The position numbers and the translations under genes are program-made. This document shows, one piece after another, positions 45,028 through 55,489 of a stretch of DNA of 64,000 bases. The DNA comes from Tetranychus cinnabarinus (taxonomy: Eukaryota; Arthropoda; Arachnida; Trombidiformes; Tetranychidae), in assembly GCA_022266195.1 (NCBI GenBank), contig WHVY01000001.1, positions 1,984,001-2,048,000 of the forward strand, in the 5' to 3' direction. The notes under the pieces are model-generated. The model was given only the letters and a program-made list of their open reading frames with translations. It did not search any database and was not told where the DNA came from. Every line of letters starts with the position of its first letter. Within the stretch, counting starts at the first letter, position 1.

Positions 45028-45716
45028 CTAGGCTGATAAGCCAAAGTTTCTCGTTCTTCAAAAACTTCATCTCGGGTACGTTCACTACCAATAAGATCAC
45101 TTATGTTGACACCAGGATCAACGGTTGTTTTAATTGCAGCAGAGCTTGTTAGCTCAGTACGTTGCCATCTCTGAAGCATCTCTTCCAAAATGCGTTTAGC
45201 AGGAGAACCAATTGACATCTTTTTAATTGTACTAACTGGAGTCATTCTCATTGTCTTAGGTTTATCACCACATTTAAGAATTATTTCTCGTATATCAGCT
45301 TCAGAAACAGAGTTTTCACGCAATTCAGTAACCCATGAAGGTATATCAAGGTGTATAATTTGATTAGCATCAGTAGCTTCCATGATTTCTTGAGTAACTT
45401 CAGTATCACCATTCAAAGCGAACATAGTTTTAATCGCATCATAAAACTTTCTTTTAATGATAACGTCGTTTCGAACGAATTTAATTTTCCAATTTCGTAG
45501 TTGACTTCTCATTTGTACCATATCGTAAGCTTTTAAGCTCAGGTCAATATCTCGAGGTTGACTACCTTTATTCTTTTTACCTTTATTTCTATCTTTATCT
45601 TTATCTGGTTGATTAACAGGATTATCATCACCGTCCTCAGAATTCACAGAACCAGCCATGAAACAATAGTCATATTTAATAGTTGAATTTAACAGCAATC
45701 CTGCCGAGGTCGCCAT
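45003..45716 (-). CDS. Retrotransposon ORF1: N-terminal Gag-like protein
   Basis: 237 aa, charged, no known domain recognised. A Lys/Asp-rich segment (DKDKDRNKGKKNKG) is followed by a predicted helical region (YDMVQMRSQLRNWKIKFV, REIILKCGDK). It begins two nucleotides after the 5' LTR, and its ATG overlaps the primer-binding site. The next in-frame Met is at FMAGSVNSEDG, so either could be used. Capsid-like sequence continues in ORF2, in the -1 frame. It is likely the matrix-like N-terminal part of Gag. Confidence 0.75.
   Translation of the reverse strand: MATSAGLLLNSTIKYDYCFMAGSVNSEDGDDNPVNQPDKDKDRNKGKKNKGSQPRDIDLSLKAYDMVQMRSQLRNWKIKFVRNDVIIKRKFYDAIKTMFALNGDTEVTQEIMEATDANQIIHLDIPSWVTELRENSVSEADIREIILKCGDKPKTMRMTPVSTIKKMSIGSPAKRILEEMLQRWQRTELTSSAAIKTTVDPGVNISDLIGSERTRDEVFEERETLAYQPSTSRQAVK
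45698..45715 (-). other. Primer-binding site, tRNA-Arg-like
   Basis: On the minus strand, TGGCGACCTCGGCAGGAT starts two nucleotides after the 5' LTR. TGG pairs with a tRNA CCA end, and the following bases match an arginine tRNA acceptor and T-stem pattern (the TGGCGACC start is typical of tRNA-Arg primers). The exact tRNA cannot be fixed without the host tRNA set. Confidence 0.7.
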
Positions 45717-45717
45717 T

Positions 45718-46786
45718 TGAAAGGTTTACAATTCAGTTCGTTTACAAACGCAGAGCACAATTTAAACACAATTAAATTTAATCACAATTAAAGTTGAATT
45801 CAAACAGACTCAGAAGATTTATTCAGCCCTTCAAATCCTGAATATCAGGTTCTTTTAGGATCACTGAGTTTTCAAACTCTTAAATAAAACCAAAGTCAAA
45901 CAAAGGTTACAATTTCTAAGCTAGGATTAGCAAAGAGTAGAAACCACAAACTGGTCAACTGGAATGTCTCTGGACAAGAAATAGTTCAAACAGGAATAGT
46001 TCAAACTGGTTTTAACTGTAGAGCTTATAAGCTATGATGAACTAGATGACTTCTCGAGAAAAGCTTATTTAAGCAAGATGACTATCTGGCGCGCAAATGT
46101 GTATCACAAGTCAACCAAAAGAGTGACAAACACGAACAATAAAACTCGATGATTATAATCAGCACTATCAGGAACAGTTCAAGAGCTGTGATTTCCAGCA
46201 TCTGAAGAACTCATTTAGATTTGAAGATAGACTATAGTCTTAAGCACATAGAATTAAGGAAAACTAGAAGCACAATTGAAACACTTAAAGATATTTATTT
46301 TTACACCAAAATTTAACCCAAATTTTAAAGAAAATTAAGATGAAGATGAAATGGTTTATAAACCAACTTATTAGAAAGCATAGAAAACACTTATATTTTT
46401 AGATTCAGACATTTCGATTCTGTTGATTGACAATATTAAAACTAGGATATTTTCACTGTACTTAATCAAAGACATAAAAAGAGATAATTAAACCCAATTA
46501 AAGGAACCCCTTATATACGTTACTAAACGGAAGGAAAGAACAAAAGAAAAAGGAAAAGGAATAATTGTGTAAGCTTAGAAGCTATGGACAACCATTACTG
46601 TGACAACAGTAAACAATCTTATGATGTCACTTAATAGGGATTATTACAAAATTACAAAACCAAAATTTATGTTTTAAACAAAGATAAGCTTACAAGCTAA
46701 ACAAAATGAAATTAAAGATTAAATGAAAGAATGATTATTATCAAATGATTATGATTGGGATTGATTTTGGGCAACTCTACCCTTCA
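45718..46786 (-). promoter_or_regulatory. 5' LTR (1,069 bp) with promoter
   Basis: Upstream LTR in the direction of transcription. It has the same length as the 3' LTR and no difference seen by eye. The TATA box TATATAAGG (minus) lies at about 46509-46518 and should drive the genomic transcript; the polyadenylation signal (minus) lies at about 45818-45823. Confidence 0.95.
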
Positions 46787-46829
46787 GTACGTTAACAACG
46801 TACCTAACTAATTTAAAAAATTAGCTCAT

Positions 46830-47440
46830 TCACATTTGCACAGAGGACATCTCATTAAAAAGCTAGAAAATGGACGAATCACAACTAACCAGATAGACCA
46901 AATCTTAAAGTTATCTGCGATTTCCAGGTCCTGATCATCAAAATTGCAATATTTTCGAATGACTTTATCTCAATCAAATTATACTGGGAGTTAAATCAAT
47001 CAAATCTAAAAAATTCAACATGATATGAATCTTAAGTAGCCTTTCGTTGCCAATCTTATCAATCAATACCGACTCCGATCTAAAATCCACATTGGTTGAT
47101 AATAGGTCGACTGGTCAAAGAGAAATTGAATTTTAAATTTTGCTCAATAGAAACACAGATATTTAAACTCTAAAGAGCGTTAAAGACGGTTCAATAAGAG
47201 CAATATTCAGTTATTTATAATAACGTACAAGGCTCCAATTGTTCATTAGTCTGATCCACGGATTCAATTCTTGAATTTATGATTATTAAACGCGACAATG
47301 AGAAGAGTACAAACAATTGAGCTTTATTGGGGAAAAGGTAAAAAATTATCACAAAAATGCATCGTTGCTATTTGGTCTGTCTGAGATTCATGAATAAGTT
47401 GAACCATTTGTTCAAACAATGAGTTACAAAAGGTGATTTA
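46830..47440 (-). pseudogene. Degenerate SQOR copy
   Basis: Collinear remnants of the SQOR gene at 29851-31610, much shortened by deletions: 46835-46925 matches its 3' end and last exon, 46940-46990 part of exon 4, 47005-47060 the exon 2 donor area, 47070-47220 exons 1-2 with the intron between them, and 47235-47440 its upstream region up to about 31960. No long frame survives. It is the right-hand part of the duplication interrupted by the retrotransposon. Confidence 0.82.
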
Positions 47441-47460
47441 TCTAATGATCAAGAAGCAAT

Positions 47461-47943
47461 TCACTCTGTATTTTGATGATCATTTATCCAATCCAAAAGT
47501 CTTTCTGAAGTATATAAAATCAGCCAATTGGCAATACATTCAACTACTGCCGTGTCATCCTTAATTCGTAAAAATTCATTGGCCAATTCAAAAGCGAAGA
47601 CAAAAAGTGTTAAAATGTGACACCATTTAATTCCTTCAGCAAATAAGTGTTCAGCAATACCAGTAAAAACAGCGTACCCAGAGTCATCGAAACTCTCAGC
47701 GGGCAATCGATCTAGATTATGAGTCACCGAATCCAGTTTATCAATCAATTCGGAAAATCCCTCGGTGGACCTAAAGTCAGTGGTTAACTGATTGAGCACT
47801 TCAACAAATCTGTTGATTATTTGCTCTTCTGCTTGCGCGGGTCTATTAGTGTAAGGTGGCGTCCATTGGACATCTTTAAGAGCAAATTGTTGTCTGAAAT
47901 AATTGAAGACAACAATTTCAATATCATTGTCAACTAACGCCAT
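47461..47943 (-). CDS. Bcl-2 family-like apoptosis regulator
   Basis: 160 aa, single exon. The C-terminal half resembles the BH1 and BH2 helices of Bcl-2 proteins: HLFAEGIKWCHILTLFVFAF lies where BH1 has the LF.dG.NWGRIVA.F.F pattern, and RLLDWINDHQ lies where BH2 has its conserved W-I. The signature NWGR is changed to KWCH, and no C-terminal membrane anchor follows, so the protein would be cytosolic. The N-terminal region (VVFNYFRQQFALKDVQW) could be the BH4/BH3 side, but no clear BH3 was identified. Whether it is pro- or anti-apoptotic cannot be told. Confidence 0.6.
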   Translation of the reverse strand: MALVDNDIEIVVFNYFRQQFALKDVQWTPPYTNRPAQAEEQIINRFVEVLNQLTTDFRSTEGFSELIDKLDSVTHNLDRLPAESFDDSGYAVFTGIAEHLFAEGIKWCHILTLFVFAFELANEFLRIKDDTAVVECIANWLILYTSERLLDWINDHQNTE

Positions 47944-48533
47944 GAAATTAAAATAAAAATTGAACTGAAAAATGAAAAAAGACTTGGAAAAGAGATGAAA
48001 CGATGATAAAATCCGTTAAAATACAAATAAGTCAAGTGATGAAGGGCACAGTTAAATCCAAGCAGTCACACTTTTTGTTGTTAAAAACTGTCACACACTG
48101 AGCTGTTTAAATTGAATCTATGACCAAACTGATTTAAACCATTAACTTGATCAAATTAAACTTTTCAAATAAAAAGGTAGATGGCAAGAGAGATCTCGAG
48201 TGACGTGATGATATATCGAATCAAAATTAATTTTGATTATCGATATATTCCGTTGATAAATTACATTATGTAATTTAAATTAAAAGACAACTTTTACTTT
48301 ACCTTTCAATCAAATCTTACAATTTTAACTGTTAATCATAGCATATGGTTTAACCCATTAAAAGGTTACCTATTTTTTAATAAAAGCTTGAGACTTATCA
48401 TGGGATCTTATTGGCTTCAACAAGAGTAATTGACAGAATTTTTGCGTTTTTTAACGTTCATACGATATAAATGATTTTATTTTTTAAATTATTTTGATTT
48501 CTGTTTCACTTGCGTCATTGATATTAACAACAT
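47944..48533. other. Intergenic region, nothing recognised
   Basis: AT-rich spacer between the Bcl-2-like start and the peroxidase stop. It contains an ATCGATATAT-type palindromic patch near 48210-48250 but no gene. Confidence 0.45.
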
Positions 48534-51500
48534 TTAATGACGGAATCGCCAAAGATTGTAGTTAAGCCCGGCATTTTTTCGCACATCTTTACAATCAATA
48601 TTAGGATTGACAGGGCTAGGTGCAAGGAAAGCATGGCGTTGAGCATAATTCAATTGTGGTTCAGTAAGACACAAGAGGTTTGACAGCGTAAATTTGGTTT
48701 TCATATCCGTTAATTGAGCTACAAAATGAAACAAAAGGCAAAAAATATAATTAGTGATTGTCAGTATTTTGGATAATTTAAATATTATTAAAATCCTTAC
48801 GAGCAGTGAATGAACCAGCTTGATCAGAATGAGTGTAGAAGTAACGGTCTCCAAATTTTAGATGGTAAAATTGAATACCAACTATGCATGCAAAAGTAGG
48901 TCCAATATCGGCATCTATGGCTTTCCTTTCATACAAACCTCCAGTAAACAAATCAATATCACGGAAATCACTGAACAAAGAAAAGAAATTATGATTAGAT
49001 AAAAATTCCAGTCAAAATACATGAGGATAAAGCTTACCCGTAGACTTTGCGTAGTTTTGCTATATGTTCTGGGTGCATAAAGGCCTGTAAATCTTTCCAG
49101 CTGCGAATCACAAAACCAAAGCAAAATTTAACGTAATCAACATAAGGAGGAATACCATGATCTCGACCACGTTGAATATTGAAAGCAGCTAAATCACTTC
49201 CGAATGTGTCTTGTCCAGAATGGTGGTACAAGAAATTCTTGAGCGATGGAGTTAGGAAGGGATCCATAACGGCTGCTTTGCTATTAAGCATAGTAGCTAT
49301 CAAATTTGGAGTCTAGAATAGATTGAGAGAAGATGAAAGATTAAATGCAAAATTTTGGTCACAAAGAGCTCAAATTCAACTTACCAAACCTGAATGAATT
49401 AGTTCTGGATTAAAGAATGAATCTTTTAAATTCATGGATGCTCCTTTTGTTTCCTTAATCGACAAAAAGGATGTTATCTGTGAATGTCCAAATCTACAGG
49501 CAGCAGCAGCACATTCATTCCATGTTGTTGCATCAACATCTGGTTCATATTCAGTGAAAAGAGTATCCTTTTCAATTACTTCAAAGTAATCACCTAATTC
49601 AGGTCCCAAAAGAACAGGTAAATATTCATAGTAGGTTATATGTTGAAGTTCAGCAATGGTGATTCGACGAGCCTCTTGAAATAGGATTTCATCCGAGGCA
49701 TATGGATTAACGCGAGCCAAACCACGAGCATGTTGATTGTGACGACGTAAGAAGATGCCATGAATCAATTGAATGAAGGGTTGTTGATTGACACGAGCAT
49801 CACCAGATCGGAAACAAACATGATTTTTACCCAATGCAGGGCGACTACATTGATCAGTGAGAGTAGATTTACTGTCAGGAAGGATTGGGTTCCTATTTTT
49901 ATCTAACCCAACAGCCAACAAACCACCTTTAAACGTACGTAGAGAGGCAACAGTTTGATTATCAGCTCCATACATAGCACTATGGTCAATGTAAGATGTG
50001 GCCAAGTTAAGTTGTTGTCTTGGACCTGAAAGTAAAAAATTTTGGTTAAAATATTAATCCATTCTGTTGGAGTAAAAGTATCGGTTGAGATTGAAAAAAG
50101 ATATTTTGCTTTAAAGTTAGCTCAATGAGATGACATTGTTATTCATAAAACAAAAATTAATGCAATTTCTTTTGCTCTTTGTTATCAAGATTTTCAAAAT
50201 AAACGACTTTTTGGATTTTTGTTTATCATGTGTTTTTGTACTAATATTTCAGCACTTTGTTAATTGTGTATTTGTTAATCAAATGTTTAGTTTTCAGCAT
50301 TTAAAGCCACTCAGCCATACGTATAGTCCAGACAACACTCATAAGGATGAAAGACTAAAGATTGTCAGTACTTATTAATTATGATATTAAATTTATCGTT
50401 TTTCAGTTCGTTAATTAGTATTTTAAAATGTAATTATTTGTTATGGATTATTACTTACCAAGTTTACAAAGAGGACAAGGTGCGGATCGAATAAAGTTGA
50501 TACATTTTCGTTTTGAAGCTTGGTAATCGTTTTGGCCTAGGAAGATGGGCAAACACTTTGAATCATCCTTTGAAGCCGGACAGCATTGAACACCTGATCC
50601 ATGGCTTGGGACACTTTGTGGAGTTGACACTATATCATGGATAACGAATTGACCCCAAGTAAAGTGCCATGGTGTGTAAAATGAACGACCTTCACCTTCT
50701 TCATGAAGGCTCAATGAAACAGATCGTGGTGAAGGTAAAGGCTTTCCAGAGACTCCAAGAGATCGAGGTAAATACAAACCATCTTGATAGGCGGGAGGAA
50801 GGAATCGAACATGGCAAATATTTGATTTACCCCAAAAAGTGTGCTCAAGATTATTACATGAACCATCGTATGTTCGATATCGAGAGTTTTTGCAAGAAAG
50901 CTTATTTCCAGCATAATTATTGTGTTTCCGAGTGCACTTTAAAAACTTTGAAGCCAATGCAGACGGAGGAATCTTAGTCAAGCGTTCGACTACATCAACT
51001 GGTCTAATACAAAACCTGTTAAATTGGAAAAAAATCATTTATCAGTGAACCTTTGGATATCATGTTATCTCTGATTTGAAGTGAAATATTTAGCTGATCT
51101 GTCAATTTTCAGTAGATAAAGATGTTGTAACTCCAGAACAAGCACAAAGCTAACCATGATTGGTAACGTTCATCATTAGTAATGATTCATTACTATTCAA
51201 CAATTATTGATACAAACTCACCAGCTTTTGGTAAAAGCGATAAGACACAATTCCCGATAAAACTTACTTTCTCTGTAAATTTCTGGCAACATATTCCATA
51301 AAAGACGACTCTTCTTGGTCAATGAAATCCTTTAATTCGGATGGTAATTTGCCTGTGATCAGGTGTCGACCATCAGCTGAAATAACATTTGAGGCTATAA
51401 TGTTTCCAGCTTTGGCATCAGCAATAGCACGATCAATTTCCGTCTGAACCTGTACTGTAGCCAAGTGAACAGCCTCTTGTAAATCCTTATATTGTATTTT

Positions 51501-52087
51501 GGGTTCTTGAGGATAATTCATACACTGGATCCTCATGCGACCTAAGTATTCGTGATAGATCGCTTTAACATCAAATGGTGGAATTGATCTATTGAATGCG
51601 ACCGAATACAATTCACTTTGATCATAATATTTGCTATTGACTCCTGGTTTAACGTTAAAAGGAATACTCTTGGATTCAGAATAGATGGATCTTTCCGGTA
51701 CTATGGCTCGAACCCTTGATGTTGAAGGTGATTCTGTGCTGTTTGTAATCGATTCAGGTTTCTTCTCACTATCAGGAACATTTTCCACTCCGTTAGCCGC
51801 AGGATTGTTCACTACTTTTTCTTCTTTCCCTAAAATTATTTCTGAAGAATTGGAATGACGTGAAGCATCTTCAGGCGAAGGATCAGAGGCCGGGTTAAGC
51901 AATGGAGGGTCATAACTTTCAGAAGATGATTCTTGTCCACAGACCATCAGATGGTGACCAAATAACAAAAGACAGGCGATGATAGCTCTAAGGATAAAGT
52001 TAAAATGGTAATCAATAAGAATGGATTCTTTAAAGATTCAAGAAAAGTAATCGTTTTTCATTTCGAGACTCACCGTATGAGCTTCAT
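48534..52087 (-). CDS. Secreted animal heme peroxidase (chorion peroxidase/peroxinectin-like), 7 exons
   Basis: Join on the minus strand: 52087-52074, 51987-51268, 51003-50459, 50025-49385, 49312-49038, 48970-48801, 48718-48534; 2,550 nt, 849 aa. A signal peptide (MKLIRAIIACLLLFG) is followed by a ~230-residue Ser/Glu-rich propeptide-like region and then a full peroxidase domain. Seen: distal histidine in TWGQFVIHDI, SYIDHSAMYG, the arginine in SGDARVNQQ, proximal histidine in CRFGHSQI, FNIQRGRDHGIPPY, and conserved cysteines. The family oxidises substrates with H2O2 and cross-links egg shell or cuticle, or acts in immunity. Oddly, both acids that ester-link heme in vertebrate relatives are replaced (Asp to Ile before the distal His; Glu to Gln in RVNQQ). 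Confidence 0.92.
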
Positions 52088-53109
52088 GATTGGGATTGTT
52101 GGTTGATTTTTATCAAGTATAATCCCAGTTGATCAATTTTTAATTGTGTAGACTTGAAACATATACAGAAAAACAAAAGCAGATCGCGACTTGACGATGA
52201 CAATGTAAATGAAATTATAAGTCTTATTACGTTTAGACTAAATTTTATGTTGAGCTTAGCTTAATTTTTCATGATAATTTTCGTTCATCTTCTTCTTCTT
52301 CTTCTTCTTCTTCTCTTTCCTTTTCAAGTATTCTCATTGAAAACGAATAAGCATTAGTTAGATTATATTAAACTCTTGACTCTTTTAGATTATTGATGAT
52401 CAAGGTAAATCTTTTTTGTATTAAACTTTCTTCCTTTCCTTATGCTAACACAGTTTTCAATTTTTTGATAAAAATCAGTTGATGACATTCATAAAACAAC
52501 AACATCAACACATTGATACAATTTAACCGTATTTCATTTCATTTTCAAGCTTAACTTATAAATCTAATGCTCACATTTTTTTACCTGTTTTTCAACAGTT
52601 TGATACAAATGGAGCAATTTATTGGTTCAATAGTCGACCAAGAAAAGACGAAAAGGAGCAAAAGATGAAGCACAGGAAGAGCAATTAAATGTGTACCAAT
52701 GATGATGATCTGGTTTGACCAAAGTGGCCTACAAAAATAATGACCATGTTCATCGTGATTTTCAATATAAACATTATTTTATCCATCATAAACATAACTT
52801 ACCTGACTAGAAATCGTTGTCATTCATGACCTCTTTTTGTTTTACAATCATTTTGCTGTTCATTTAACTATTAAAAATGAGAATAATAATTAGTGATTAG
52901 ATTTAAACATTTGATCGGAGATCGTTTAAACATTTCCAGTAACAAATATTTTGCATGATTTTTATAGAAACTAGCTCAGCCACTATTTTCAATATCATAT
53001 TTGAATTTTTTTACGCGACTAAGGTTGGCCAATTTTATTTTGAGATCTATTGCATTGCGCTTATACTGTTAGTAAACTGTTACAATGTCGTTAGTTATGA
53101 TCTTCACTT
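52088..53109. other. Intergenic region with a TCT microsatellite
   Basis: AT-rich upstream region of the peroxidase gene. It holds a (TCT)9 tract at 52288-52315 and no gene. Confidence 0.5.
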
Positions 53110-53600
53110 GTTAGTATGTTATTGAAAAGACACAATAAACATAATTGTTGAATTTAGGCACAAATTGACACAAGTACTGAAAGAAAAATGGGCATGAACG
53201 GGGAAAATGTACTTATTCTAAAGTATGGCTCTGTTAATTTGTAGAGAAATGTAAACTGAATCTATCTATGTTATTTAAAAGTTTTCAGAATCAATAGTTT
53301 TCGAGAAAATTAAGGTCAAAGTTAAACTTGGACTGCCTTTTGTACAGCGATGGAAGCAGATTTTTCTATGAAACTCATTAGACTGATGTAATTTTCAACG
53401 ATCAGCCAGAAAATGTACTTATTTTGAAAGATAAAAAACTTATTTTCTGTAAAAAGATCAAGTTCGATTTGTATTTAAACCAACCGTTTTCTGTGGCCAT
53501 AAGAGTTATCGTGCTGAAACTCATTATTTGACCACGAAATTTAATGGCCCACATCATGCATTGAATATCTTTTTCAATGCAACAACAGTTTTCTTGTTTA
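53110..53600 (-). repeat. Interspersed repeat family R1, distant copy
   Basis: Inverted relative to copy 3 at 11390-11945 and matching it across about 490 bp: GGCCATTAAATTTCGTGG, AACTCTTATGGCCACAGA, AATAAGTACATTTTCTGGCT, GCTTCCATCGCTGTACAAAA and the TGCCCATTTTTCTTTCAG module. This shows that R1 is a dispersed family and not only a local tandem array. Confidence 0.72.
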
Positions 53601-53746
53601 TGGCCATTGGATATGTAACATTCAAAGATTAAGTGTTTAAATTGAGAAAGAGAAATGGTCAAAATTATTCTCCTCTTTCTTTATTTTGTCTCTTTTCCTG
53701 TCTTGACAAATCTATTTCTTATTCTTAACAATGGTCAGAAGGGCAA

Positions 53747-53938
53747 TAGAGATGTGCGATATTATCGTTTTCGACGATATTTATCGATATTTCAGCGCTC
53801 GATATTTATCGATATTTTTCTCGCCCATTGAAACCAATGTTAAATTTCGATAAAAATATCGATAAATATCGATAATTATCGATATTTTGGCCAAATCTTC
53901 ATATCGATATCGGAAAAAATGGATATCGCACATCACTA
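53747..53938. mobile_element. hAT-type MITE with 8-bp target duplication
   Basis: 192 bp with inverted ends TAGAGATGTGCGATAT and (minus strand from the right) TAGTGATGTGCGATAT. A perfect 8-bp direct repeat AAGGGCAA flanks it (53739-53746 and 53939-53946), as expected for hAT transposons. The interior is built of repeated ATCGATA palindromes. No coding capacity. Confidence 0.85.
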
Positions 53939-53976
53939 AAGGGCAAAACTAACCCTTTGTTGCAACTAAAGGATTA

Positions 53977-54101
53977 CAGAGTGATCGGAAAGTTTCTGGT
54001 GTGAGGGGAGAGAGACTGTTTGGTGTGGTGTTTTATTTAGCGCTACTCTTCTAGGCAGATAAGGCTCCACCCCACACACCAGAAACTTTCCGATCACTCT
54101 G
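53977..54101. mobile_element. Palindromic mariner-type MITE, 125 bp
   Basis: Inverted ends CAGAGTGATCGGAAAGTTTC of about 28 bp, flanked by TA at 53975-53976 and 54102-54103. Non-coding. Confidence 0.8.
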
Positions 54102-54196
54102 TATTGAGGAGAGTTTAAATTAGGACTTCAAAGAGGTAACATGAAATGGATAGAAATAATACTTCTCGTCCATTGGACGTAATACTTATTTAATTA

Positions 54197-54451
54197 CAGT
54201 AATTCCCTGAGTTTTTTGTTTTTTTGGAGTGCTGACATCTATGTGAACTACAGGGGGAAATAATAAATTTTACAGTTTAAACAATTAGTCCACTCAAATG
54301 ACTCCCCCCTGAAGAGAGAAAGGCTAGAAAGGCTAAAGGGGAATCAATAGACTGGACTACAATTGTTTAAACTGTAAATTTTAATTATTTCCCCCTGTAG
54401 TTCACATAGATGTCAGCACTCCAAAAAAACAAAAAACTCAGGGAATTACTG
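54197..54451. mobile_element. Palindromic MITE, family B copy 1, 255 bp
   Basis: Long inverted arms of about 95 bp beginning CAGTAATTCCCTGAG and including ATGTGAACTACAGGGGGAAA and AGTTTAAACAATT, flanked by TA at 54195-54196 and 54452-54453. Related to the element at 55611-55873. Confidence 0.85.
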
Positions 54452-54754
54452 TATTAGTTTAACTAAATTTTAGTTCACTATTTCAATGGGATATTGTCAT
54501 AAATGATTATTATTAATTAATATTATTAAATGACCTACAGATATAAACAAAAATGTCACAACTTCAAACTCAAAAATCTAAAGAACCAATGCATTTACAG
54601 AAAAAAGACATTGGTCCATTAATATGGCCCTATCATTTGCGCTATGTTTCATCAAAATCCCTCAGATAATTTGAATTCTTACCTTGTGAGTCTAGAGACT
54701 CGACCAATGAGCCAAAATTTTACAATCCTGATTTTCTCCCTTAATTTGTAAATA

Positions 54755-54984
54755 CAGTAAAATTACACTTAACCGATATTTTTGCAGATACTCCATCTAT
54801 TGGAATAATTAATACTTTTTTCTTTGGTTAATAATTTTTCTCTGTCTTTTTGTTTTGATTTCTGAGTCTTTCTGATTGGACAAAATTAAAATGAAAAGTG
54901 AGAAAGAGAAGAGTAAGAGAAAAGTTTTAATTATTCCAATAGATGGAGTATCTCCAAAAATATTGGTTAAGTGTAATTTTACTG
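54755..54984. mobile_element. Palindromic MITE, family C, 230 bp
   Basis: Inverted arms of about 60 bp beginning CAGTAAAATTACACTTAACC and including GATACTCCATCTATTGGAAT, flanked by TA at 54753-54754 and 54985-54986. Non-coding. Confidence 0.85.
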
Positions 54985-55489
54985 TAGCTATTCAATCAAT
55001 ATTAATTTCGGTCTGAAATTATTCAGAATTAATTTTGTAACATCTGTCCATGTAATTCTGGGATTTGAATACTTTACGATTTTTTGCCAGAAAATATCTG
55101 TAACCTCTACTGTAGAGTTCTACCACTCTGAGCGGAACACCCTGATAAACGCAGTGAAGGGTAGAGATTTTGGTCTTCAATCAACTGTTCAATGAATTAT
55201 TTCATTCTTTGATTTTTAACTTTTACTTCAATTTATTCTTTCCTTTATTCATATTAGAGCTACTCTCAAACCTCTCATAATGAGACTCTCTGTGAATAGC
55301 TATGTAGCTTATTTACACAGAAGCTATTTTAACGAATGATTTTTTAGCTTTGCTTACATTGATTAAGGTGCATATTTGACTTATTTCATTTTTATTCAAT
55401 CAGCAACGTATTCAACTAATTATCAACAATATTGTTGCATTAGAAACGGAATAGATGATATAAAGAAATAAGATAAAGTCATTAGCCTA

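Larger units (their letters stand above)
35230..46786 (-). mobile_element. Complete Gypsy-type (Metaviridae) LTR retrotransposon with accessory ORFs
   Basis: 11,557 bp, read right to left. Order on the minus strand: 5' LTR, primer-binding site, ORF1 (gag N-terminal part), ORF2 (gag capsid and zinc knuckle, protease, RT, RNase H, integrase, then an accessory RING/TRAF-zinc-finger region), ORF3 (pseudo-exonuclease-like), polypurine tract, 3' LTR. Integrase after RT places it in Ty3/Gypsy rather than Copia. No envelope-like protein with signal peptide and membrane anchor was seen. Every frame is open and the two LTRs look identical, so insertion is recent and the copy may be mobile. Confidence 0.95.
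35226..46790 (-). repeat. 4-bp target-site duplication GTAC flanking the LTR element
   Basis: GTAC at 35226-35229 and 46787-46790 directly borders the two LTRs. A 4-bp duplication is usual for several Gypsy-type integrases and shows that the insertion is complete and unrearranged. Confidence 0.75.

Noticed and set aside
52288..52315. CRISPR-like or regulatory repeat
   Set aside because: A plain TCT trinucleotide microsatellite without spacers.
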